A DNA stretch of 6,610 nucleotides from Actinomycetota bacterium (GTDB lineage Bacteria > Actinomycetota > Acidimicrobiia > Acidimicrobiales > Microtrichaceae), in the NCBI GenBank assembly GCA_009700815.1, contig WLLG01000121.1, positions 1-6,610 of the forward strand, written 5' to 3'. Below, piece after piece: positions 1 to 5,087 of this stretch. The notes below the pieces were generated by a model. It worked only from the letters and a program-made list of their open reading frames with translations. It was not told the DNA's origin and searched no databases. The position numbers and the translations under genes are program-made. Positions within the stretch are counted from its first letter, which is position 1. Each line of letters begins with the position of its first letter.

Positions 1-1
1 A

Positions 2-127
2 GACGGCGTCGTGGAACTGACCCGCAAAGGCCGAGACCTAGAAGTCGTGGTCCTGGCTCGAGCACTCGAGGCGCACCTAGATCACCGGGTACTGCCCTAC
101 GGCAATCGCACCGTGGTCTTCCACTAA
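2..127 (+). CDS. C-terminal end of an unrecognised protein (partial)
   Basis: An open frame enters from the left edge and ends at TAA 125-127, giving the last 41 residues, which end in YGNRTVVFH. I do not recognise the family. The segment GVVELTRKGRDLE loosely resembles the wing of a winged-helix domain (typical pattern: Gly, hydrophobic residues, Leu-Thr, Gly), but 41 residues are too few to rely on this. It is not the C-terminus of RpiB as I know it, although rpiB precedes nei1 in Mycobacterium. The codon choice (GTC, CTG, CGC, GAG) looks like real actinobacterial coding sequence. The next gene, nei, lies on the same strand 155 bp downstream, after a pentamer array, so co-transcription is possible but not shown. 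Confidence 0.5.
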   Translation, partial: DGVVELTRKGRDLEVVVLARALEAHLDHRVLPYGNRTVVFH

Positions 128-161
128 CGCTCCGTCCGACAAGCTGGGCGGGGCGGGTGAC

Positions 162-265
162 GAGCCGAGCTGACCTGAGCTGAGCAGGTTGTGAGCTGGG
201 CTGGTTGTGAGCTGAGCTGGGCTGGTTGCGAGCTGGGCTGGGCTGAGCTGGTTGTGAGCTGGGCT
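162..265. repeat. Degenerate GRGCT pentamer array upstream of nei
   Basis: This is a tandem array of 5-bp units, mostly GAGCT or GGGCT, punctuated by the hexamer GGTTGT (once GGTTGC). Read from 162: five imperfect pentamers plus a hexamer (187-192), two pentamers plus a hexamer (203-208), three plus a hexamer (224-229), four plus a hexamer (250-255), then two more pentamers (256-265). The clean blocks are therefore 16, 21 and 26 bp, each one pentamer longer than the last. The array ends 17 bp before the nei ATG, so it fills most of the intergenic DNA that should hold the nei promoter or leader. A minus-strand frame of about 60 codons crosses it, but that product is low-complexity Ser/Gln/Pro/Ala and is best explained by the repeat. 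Slipped-strand expansion is the likely origin; any function is unknown. Confidence 0.85.
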
Positions 266-282
266 TGCGGCAGACTGATCTC

Positions 283-1074
283 ATGCCCGAGGGTCACACT
301 ATTCACCGGCTCGCTCGGCAGCTCAACGACTCGCTAGCGGGGAACCCCGTTCTGGCATCCTCTCCACAGGGGCGTTTCGCTGAGGGTGCCGAGCGTCTAG
401 ACGGGCTAACCCTGCTGAGTGCAGAGGCCTGGGGAAAGTATCTGTTCTGCGAGTTCGACTCGGGTGACGTCCTGCATGTTCACCTTGGTCTGATCGGCAA
501 ATTTCGCTCTCGGAAAGCGCCCGTCCCCGACCCCGTTGGGCAGGTCCGGCTGCGCCTGCAGAATGAGGCAATTGCTTGGGATCTTTCGGGCCCCACTCGA
601 TGCGAACTCATCAGCCCCAGCGAGCAAGAGCAGATTGTCGGCCGGCTCGGGGCAGATCCGCTTCGCTCCGATGCCGATGTATCGGCCGCTCAAGCCAAGT
701 TCGCTTCATCCCGACAGGCTGTGGGTGCTCTCGTTCTTGACCAATCAGTCATCGCAGGAATTGGCAACGTCTACCGCGCGGAACTGCTGTTCCTCTGCGG
801 GATTCACCCCGCACGGCCATCGAACAGCCTGACCGAGAGCGAGTTCGCTCTGCTCTGGAGCGAGACCGTGCGCCTGTTGCGTATCGGGGAGCGTATGGGT
901 CGCATTGTCACAACCGACCCTGCAGAGATCGGCGTGACTCGATCCCGCATGATCGCCGAGGATCGCTTGTATGCCTATCACCGAGAGGTCTGTAAGCGTT
1001 GCGGCTCAAGCATCGAGGTACTCAAAATTGGCGGAAGGCCGATCTGGTTCTGCCCAAGCTGTCAGCCCGCATAG
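283..1074 (+). CDS. nei: Nei1-type endonuclease VIII / Fpg-Nei family DNA glycosylase
   Basis: This is a base-excision repair enzyme that removes oxidised bases, mainly pyrimidines, and cuts the abasic strand by its AP-lyase activity. The protein has 263 residues, normal for the family. It begins MPEGHTIHRLARQL: after Met removal, Pro2 would be the catalytic N-terminal amine and Glu3 the acid. Other family marks are Lys52 (AWGK), the HVHLGL strand at 65-70, the helix-two-turn-helix motif around GIGNVYRAELLF (159-170), and a C-terminal zinc finger with Cys237, Cys240, Cys257 and Cys260 and the conserved finger Arg252. PEGHT rather than PELPE separates it from Fpg/MutM. As I remember mycobacterial Nei1 (Rv2464c), it shares SSPQGRF, LRSDA and GNVYR blocks with it. 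The ATG at 283 is chosen because Pro must be residue 2; an upstream in-frame TTG at 265 lies in the pentamer array and would block the catalytic amine. No clear Shine-Dalgarno sequence is visible. The gene ends two bases before palindrome copy 1. Confidence 0.95.
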   Translation: MPEGHTIHRLARQLNDSLAGNPVLASSPQGRFAEGAERLDGLTLLSAEAWGKYLFCEFDSGDVLHVHLGLIGKFRSRKAPVPDPVGQVRLRLQNEAIAWDLSGPTRCELISPSEQEQIVGRLGADPLRSDADVSAAQAKFASSRQAVGALVLDQSVIAGIGNVYRAELLFLCGIHPARPSNSLTESEFALLWSETVRLLRIGERMGRIVTTDPAEIGVTRSRMIAEDRLYAYHREVCKRCGSSIEVLKIGGRPIWFCPSCQPA

Positions 1075-1075
1075 A

Positions 1076-1128
1076 CGCGTCTGGAGCGGTTTTTCGACAG
1101 TATGTGTCGAAAAACCGCTCCAGACGCG
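1076..1128. repeat. Palindromic element, copy 1 (perfect 24-bp arms)
   Basis: The left arm is 1076-1099 and the right arm 1105-1128, with a five-base loop GTATG; all 24 base pairs match. Each stem carries GGAGCGG followed by a T5 run and CGACA, so the T5/A5 tracts lie inside the stem and no T-run follows it. This differs from a textbook rho-independent terminator. It starts two bases after the nei stop and may still act as a terminator or 3'-end stabiliser for nei. Bases 1076-1122 are identical to copy 2 at 2114-2160. An ATG at 1102, in the loop, opens a frame that reads through the right arm into the next gene, but it is not a convincing start. The two copies and their position suggest a REP-like or MITE-like dispersed element. 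Confidence 0.9.
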
Positions 1129-1197
1129 ATACCAGATGCGATACGGGGCGCGCTCCCCGCTGACACTGAACCTGCAATCCGATTGACTTCGGCTGTC

Positions 1198-2103
1198 ATG
1201 ACCGAGGCCCAGATCAACAAGTTCGCCGCACTGCATCACGGACTCATCAACCGCGAGAGCGCTCGAAGATTGGGCCTGACTGACCGCCAGATTGCGCACC
1301 GAGTTGCACAGGGCAGGTTGATCAGACTTTCGCCACAGGTTTTTGCTATTGCAGGGTCAGTCGAGACGGCTCGCCGGAGTCTCCTTGCTGCGGCATGGCA
1401 AACAGGTGGCGTTGCTTCACACCTGAGCGCCGCCTGGCTGCTCGGCCTGCGCGACTCTGCGCCAGCGCGGCCACAGATCAGCACTGCCCGGACTGGTGGC
1501 CGCTCAGCTCGGGGCATCCAGATCTACCAGAGCCGCGACCTGTACTCGGCGCACATCACGACGGTGCAGACAGTGCCCGCCACCGACGCGACTCGAACGA
1601 TTCTTGACTTAGCAGGGCGCGTCTCCCCTACCGAACTGCAGGTCCTCTTTGACCGAGCCTCACGCATGCGCCTGACTCACCCTGATCGACTGACGGACGA
1701 TTTCCTGCAAATCTCACGCCCAGGGCGACCCGGAGCCGCAGCAGCAAGGCGCTTTCTGCGAAGTCTGAACCAAGACCTTGCGCTAGCAGAAAGCGATCTA
1801 GAGACTCGCCTCGTGCTGACCATCCGTAAGGCCGGGCTTCCCTCACCCATTGCCCAGTACAGGGTGACTGCGAATGGCCATAACTACCGAATTGACCTGT
1901 GCTACCCCGACTGCATGCTGGCAATTGAAGGTGACGGGTTTAGCTTTCATGGCGGCAGGCAGGCATTTGAGTCTGATCGGGTCCGCCAAAATGACTTGGT
2001 GCTTGCCGGTTGGCGAGTCCTGCGGTTTACCTGGAGGCAGATCTGTTTCCAGCCTGACTGGGTGGTGGGGCAGATTCGATCAGCACTTGGTCTGGCTAAC
2101 TAG
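1198..2103 (+). CDS. AbiEi-like winged-helix protein with C-terminal DUF559/Vsr-like nuclease domain
   Basis: The protein has 301 residues. The N-terminal region (about 1-55) has the pattern of the AbiEi-type antitoxin HTH domain: INRESARRLGLTDRQIAHRV, then GRLIRLSPQVFAI. A middle part (55-160) has SHLSAAWLLGL and VPATDATRTILDLA, also typical of these proteins. The C-terminus (about 195-300) matches the DUF559/Vsr-like PD-(D/E)xK fold: Glu202 on a helix, YRIDL with Asp233, LAIEGDGFSFHG with Glu244 and Asp246, then DRVRQNDLVLAGWRVLRFTW. The motif residues are all present, so an active nuclease is plausible; its substrate is unknown. No AbiEii toxin gene lies beside it, so a classical type IV toxin-antitoxin pair is unlikely. 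The ATG at 1198 is preferred over the ATG at 1102, which lies in the palindrome loop and would add 32 atypical residues; TTG 1183 is possible. No good Shine-Dalgarno is seen. A short GC hairpin (1144-1159, CGGGG/CCCCG) lies in the leader. Long palindromes flank the gene on both sides. Confidence 0.85.
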   Translation: MTEAQINKFAALHHGLINRESARRLGLTDRQIAHRVAQGRLIRLSPQVFAIAGSVETARRSLLAAAWQTGGVASHLSAAWLLGLRDSAPARPQISTARTGGRSARGIQIYQSRDLYSAHITTVQTVPATDATRTILDLAGRVSPTELQVLFDRASRMRLTHPDRLTDDFLQISRPGRPGAAAARRFLRSLNQDLALAESDLETRLVLTIRKAGLPSPIAQYRVTANGHNYRIDLCYPDCMLAIEGDGFSFHGGRQAFESDRVRQNDLVLAGWRVLRFTWRQICFQPDWVVGQIRSALGLAN

Positions 2104-2113
2104 TTGCCGGGAC

Positions 2114-2166
2114 CGCGTCTGGAGCGGTTTTTCGACAGTATGTGTCGAAAAACCGCTCCAAACGCC
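2114..2166. repeat. Palindromic element, copy 2
   Basis: This is the second copy of the element at 1076-1128. Bases 2114-2160 match 1076-1122 exactly (47 bp). The right end has drifted: position 2161 is A instead of G and 2166 is C instead of G, so the stem 2115-2137/2143-2165 has one mismatch (C2119 opposite A2161) and the outermost pair is lost. A further ATACC follows both copies. It begins 10 bases after the stop of the DUF559 gene and ends 20 bases before the rdgB stop, which faces it from the other strand. It is therefore placed where a bidirectional terminator would be expected. No poly-T follows the stem on either strand. Confidence 0.88.
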
Positions 2167-2186
2167 ATACCGGGGCGACCAGGTCC

Positions 2187-2834
2187 TCAGCGCGCCAACT
2201 GTGCTGCAAGGTTTCGCAGTGCCTCGCCCCGATGCGAAATCGACTGCTTCTCCTCGGGTGACATCTGAGCAAAGGTCCTGCCATCGCCAAGGTCCGGAAC
2301 AAATACTGGGTCGTAGCCAAAGCCTGCCGACCCCGCCGGCTGCTCGCAGATTCGGCCAGCTACCGAACCCTGAGCGCAGAGCTCAAACCCATCGGGCCAG
2401 CGCAGCACTATGGCGCAACGAAACTGCGCAGCCCGACTGACTGTGTGTGCAGGATCTGCCATGCCTGCAAGCAGATCTAACTCACTCAGCAACTTCTGCA
2501 GGTTGGCATCGTCGCTAGCGCCGTCCCCCGCATAGCGAGCTGAGTACACACCCGGCGCTCCGGCAAGTGCATCGACGGTTAAGCCTGAGTCATCAGCAAT
2601 GGCAACTTCAGCAGTTGCCAGAGCAAGCGCAGTCGCCTTGAGTCGGGCGTTGCCTACAAAGCTGTCGGCATCCTCGATCACATCTGCAACTGAATCCGGG
2701 CGCGGCAACAGTTCAACTGGTGACCCGTCAGGTGCAGTGATGCCAAGACCCAAGAACGTCGCCGAAAGCTCTGCAACCTTCTTTGGATTCGCCGAGGCCA
2801 GCACGACCCTGCGCGGAACGCCGTGATCCGCCAT
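2187..2834 (-). CDS. rdgB: XTP/dITP diphosphatase (non-canonical purine NTP pyrophosphatase)
   Basis: This is a cytosolic nucleotide-pool cleaning enzyme that hydrolyses dITP, ITP and XTP to the monophosphate and pyrophosphate, keeping deaminated purines out of nucleic acids. The protein has 215 residues, slightly longer than the usual 195-205. Motifs in order are LASANPKK (12-19, the SxNxxK nucleotide site), DSFVGNARLKA (57-67), ADDSGLTVDALAGAPGVYSA (80-99) with the metal-binding and catalytic acids Asp81/Asp82, GFGYDPVF (171-178), and EKQSISHRGEAL (195-206). No key residue is missing. The ATG at 2834 lies 14 nt after the rph stop on the same strand, so it is very likely the last gene of the operon; the rph-rdgB pairing is widespread. 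The leader has only a weak Shine-Dalgarno, which fits translation following rph. The gene converges on the DUF559 gene, with palindrome copy 2 between them. Confidence 0.96.
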   Translation of the reverse strand: MADHGVPRRVVLASANPKKVAELSATFLGLGITAPDGSPVELLPRPDSVADVIEDADSFVGNARLKATALALATAEVAIADDSGLTVDALAGAPGVYSARYAGDGASDDANLQKLLSELDLLAGMADPAHTVSRAAQFRCAIVLRWPDGFELCAQGSVAGRICEQPAGSAGFGYDPVFVPDLGDGRTFAQMSPEEKQSISHRGEALRNLAAQLAR

Positions 2835-2848
2835 GAACTGTGGTCGGG

Positions 2849-3586
2849 TCAGCGACCGAAATTGCGAGGGGAAGGCGGGACCGAGATGTACTCACGCTGC
2901 AGGTTGTGAATCTGGCGGATGCCACCCTCGGCAAGCCCGAGCAGCGAGTCCAGTTCGTCACGGCTAAAGGGCGCACCTTCGGCTGTTCCTTGGACCTCGA
3001 CAAATAAGCCCTTGCCCGTCATCACCACGTTCATATCGGTCTCGGCTGTGGAATCCTCGACGTAGGGAAGATCCAAACACGCTTCCCCGCCGACAATCCC
3101 GACCGAGATCGCTGCGAGTTCATCAATGAGCGGCACCGAGTTGAGCAAGCCAGCCTGCACCATGCGTGTCATGCAATCGTGCAGAGCAAGATACGCCCCA
3201 GAAATTGCTGCGGTGCGAGTTCCACCATCGGCCTGCAGCACATCGCAGTCCAGCAGAATTTGCCGCTCGCCGAGTGCCTTCATGTCAACCACTGACCGCA
3301 GGGCTCGACCGATGAGTCGCTGAATTTCTTGAGTACGACCCTTCGGGCCCTTGGTCTCACGGCGGATTCGCTCAGGTGAGGCTCCGGGCAGCATTGAGTA
3401 CTCGGCAGTCACCCAGCCCTTGCCGCTGTTGCGCATCCATCGGGGTACGTCCTCATCCAACATGGCAGTACACAGCACTTTGGTTTCACCAAAGGTCACG
3501 AGTACCGAACCTTGTGCATAGGCGGTGAAATCACGCTCAAAGCTATGGGGGCGGAGTTCGTCTAGTGCGCGGCCATCTGGTCTCAA
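2849..3586 (-). CDS. rph: Ribonuclease PH
   Basis: This is a phosphate-dependent 3'-5' exoribonuclease that trims tRNA precursors after the CCA end; the family forms hexameric rings. The protein has 245 residues, full length for the family. It starts RPDGRALDELRP as expected. Family marks are RTQEIQRLIGRALR (84-97), the phosphate-binding CDVLQADGGTRTAAISGAY (114-132) with Arg124, and the acids Asp178 and Asp184 in PYVEDSTAETDMNV. Later blocks are EVQGTAEGAPFSR (197-209) and EGGIRQI (220-226). The start is TTG at 3586: no ATG or GTG is available between the upstream in-frame stop and the conserved RPDGR, and no strong Shine-Dalgarno is seen, so expression may be low or coupled to murD2, whose stop lies 42 nt upstream. 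A short perfect palindrome CTGCCGGCAG (3616-3625) lies in that gap. In Mycobacterium and other actinobacteria the upstream neighbour is murI; here it is murD2-murL. Confidence 0.96.
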   Translation of the reverse strand: MRPDGRALDELRPHSFERDFTAYAQGSVLVTFGETKVLCTAMLDEDVPRWMRNSGKGWVTAEYSMLPGASPERIRRETKGPKGRTQEIQRLIGRALRSVVDMKALGERQILLDCDVLQADGGTRTAAISGAYLALHDCMTRMVQAGLLNSVPLIDELAAISVGIVGGEACLDLPYVEDSTAETDMNVVMTGKGLFVEVQGTAEGAPFSRDELDSLLGLAEGGIRQIHNLQREYISVPPSPRNFGR

Positions 3587-3628
3587 CGGAGTCTCGTTTC
3601 TGAATCTGTGGGGAACTGCCGGCAGACT

Positions 3629-4993
3629 CTAACGGAGTTCAAGCACGGCCTTGCGAAAGCTTGCCGATCGATCCTGCCAATTTCCAGCGTCGCGAGGAGT
3701 GGGTGCTGCTGGCGAGAACAGCAGAATTCCAGTTGCAGGCGAGAGATCGGCGAGCGCGTTGACTCCCAACTGCACTGCCTGCTGAACACTGTCTGCGGCC
3801 GCAACTACTTCAATTCCGCAACGCTCAGCCATTGAGCGGCCGTTCTCTTCAAGGGTGACTGCAACGAGTTGCCCGGCAGGCCACTGCGATACCTCTTCGG
3901 CCAGCGGACGTGCAGCCACCCCGCGTTCGGCACCACCCAGGATCAACACCGTTTGCAGATTTTGTTGCCGTGACCATGCAAGCCCTGCAGCAGCAGCAGA
4001 CGGGTTTGAGGCCAAGGCGTCATCTACAAATCTGATTCCGGCTGCGGAACTTGAGGCACTTGGGCCTGGGCACTCATCTAGGCGACCAGGCATGGAGCGC
4101 GCCGCACCGGCAAGTATCTGCTGCTCGGTCATGCGACCACCGCCAAGTTGGAACACGACTTCTGCGGCCAGTGCGGCATTCTGGACTCGTTGTTGCGGCA
4201 GAGCTGCGGCGCTCTGCGGGGGGACAACAATCACGGGGTCGAATGGTTCGGCCGCAGCAAGGGCCTCGGGGCTGTCAGCGGAGACAATGATGACCTTGGC
4301 AGCGGTGCCGTTGTTGCTCAGCACTCGCAACTTGTCTGCGTGATAGCGCTCTACTCCGCCGTGCCAATCAAGGTGATCCTCTGTGAGCGAAGTCAGCACT
4401 GCAATCGAGGGCACCAGTTGCAGGTCTGCTGCCTGATAGCTCGAAATCTCGAGTACAAGAATCGGCGCAGCGGAATCCCAGTCAGCAGAAAACACTGGAA
4501 TCCCAATATTGCCTGCCAGCCCAACTCGCAGTCCGGCCTCGGCGGCAAAATGCCCGATCAAGTCGGTGGTCGTTGTCTTTCCCTTGGTGCCAGTTACTGC
4601 GACCACACGCTGCGAAGGATCAAGCGAGCCCATCCACAGATCGAGCGGAGTGGTCATCAAAGCACCGCGTTCCATGGCCTCTACAAGCTGCGGCAAATAC
4701 TTCGGAAACCCTGGGGAACGCACAAAGACCTGGGCAGTCGTGACAGCCTCATCAATGCTGATCAGCGGCAACTGCTCAGCAGTTGCATGAACGGTGGATC
4801 CGCCATGAAGTTCGCTGTGCAAGCCACTGTGAACACTCGCCCGTGACCCCATCTCGGAGCCTTGACTTGCGGCCTCGTCCACTAGGGAAATCTCTGCGGG
4901 ATTCGCCGCAAGAATCGCCCCCAGCGCTGCTTGCATATCGCTGCCCATGCCGAGCAGCACCACCCGCTGCTGAGTTAGATCATCGAGTCTCAT
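3629..4993 (-). CDS. murD2: MurD2-type Mur ligase: UDP-MurNAc-L-Ala:L-glutamate ligase
   Basis: This is a 454-residue Mur ligase of MurD type. The N-terminal domain (1-125) includes VVLLGMGSD. The ATP-binding domain has P-loop GTKGKTTTT (135-143), GNIGIP (161-166), EISSYQ (182-187), TEDHLDWHG (204-212) and Lys221 in YHADK, the position that is carbamylated in Mur ligases. The C-terminal domain has MPGRLD (301-306) and FSPAAPTPRDAGNW (426-439). It departs from ordinary MurD at the glutamate site: the DSKATN motif reads DALASN (325-330), so the Lys becomes Leu327 and the Thr becomes Ser329, and the GGxDKG-like loop reads GGAERG (353-358). With murL directly upstream, the likely reaction is addition of L-Glu to UDP-MurNAc-L-Ala. 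This substrate is inferred from the Xanthomonas MurD2-MurL system. The ATG at 4993 gives the expected N-terminus; a GGA about 14 nt upstream is a weak Shine-Dalgarno. An ordinary D-Glu MurD remains possible but less likely. Confidence 0.87.
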   Translation of the reverse strand: MRLDDLTQQRVVLLGMGSDMQAALGAILAANPAEISLVDEAASQGSEMGSRASVHSGLHSELHGGSTVHATAEQLPLISIDEAVTTAQVFVRSPGFPKYLPQLVEAMERGALMTTPLDLWMGSLDPSQRVVAVTGTKGKTTTTDLIGHFAAEAGLRVGLAGNIGIPVFSADWDSAAPILVLEISSYQAADLQLVPSIAVLTSLTEDHLDWHGGVERYHADKLRVLSNNGTAAKVIIVSADSPEALAAAEPFDPVIVVPPQSAAALPQQRVQNAALAAEVVFQLGGGRMTEQQILAGAARSMPGRLDECPGPSASSSAAGIRFVDDALASNPSAAAAGLAWSRQQNLQTVLILGGAERGVAARPLAEEVSQWPAGQLVAVTLEENGRSMAERCGIEVVAAADSVQQAVQLGVNALADLSPATGILLFSPAAPTPRDAGNWQDRSASFRKAVLELR

Positions 4994-5037
4994 GAGGTCA
5001 ATCCATTCGTTTCTTGGTGTGTAGTGCGCCGATGGCT

Positions 5038-5087
5038 CGCTAGCTCCTCGGGTCGCAAGCTTTCTCGCAACCCGATGCCAGCTAGCG
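5038..5087 (-). promoter_or_regulatory. Long imperfect hairpin spanning the murL stop codon
   Basis: On the minus-strand transcript the outer arms AGCTAGCG/CGCTAGCT (5038-5045 with 5080-5087) pair over 8 bp. After an asymmetric bulge (CC at 5046-5047 against TGCC on the other side), TCGGGT/ACCCGA (5048-5053 with 5070-5075) adds 6 bp. The loop itself can pair a further 6 bp including two G-U pairs, leaving a four-base AAAG loop. The murL stop TAG (5084-5082) lies in the outer arm. The murD2 start is 44 nt beyond. No U-run follows the stem, so it is not a standard terminator. It could be a partial terminator, an RNase stop or processing site that sets the murL:murD2 ratio, or a structure opened by ribosomes finishing murL. 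These roles are inferred from shape and place only. Confidence 0.6.

Noticed and set aside
265..282. Upstream TTG start for nei adding six residues
   Set aside because: The Fpg/Nei mechanism needs Pro as the first residue after Met removal, which only the ATG at 283 gives.
124..306. Minus-strand frame of about 60 codons rich in Ser, Gln, Pro and Ala
   Set aside because: It is produced entirely by the GRGCT/GGTTGT array read backwards and overlaps the true nei start; it has no domain-like sequence.
1102..1197. ATG at 1102 as start of the DUF559 gene
   Set aside because: It lies in the loop of the palindrome, and the 32 added residues come from repeat and leader DNA with no likeness to AbiEi N-termini; ATG 1198 fits the family.
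1198..2103. Complete type IV (AbiE) toxin-antitoxin pair
   Set aside because: Only the AbiEi-like HTH part is present, fused to a nuclease domain; no AbiEii nucleotidyltransferase gene is adjacent.
1076..2166. Insertion sequence with transposase
   Set aside because: The flanked gene is a DUF559/Vsr-like protein with no transposase motif, and I see no target-site duplication outside the palindromes.
2104..2440. Plus-strand frame running through palindrome copy 2 into the rdgB region
   Set aside because: It reads repeat sequence and then the antisense of rdgB; it is not a real gene.
3855..4846. Long plus-strand frames of 162 and 232 codons opposite murD2
   Set aside because: They are antisense shadows of a well-supported Mur ligase gene and their products show no recognisable domain.
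3629..4993. Ordinary murD (D-Glu ligase)
   Set aside because: The glutamate-site motifs differ from MurD and murL is directly upstream, which fits MurD2; kept as the stated alternative.
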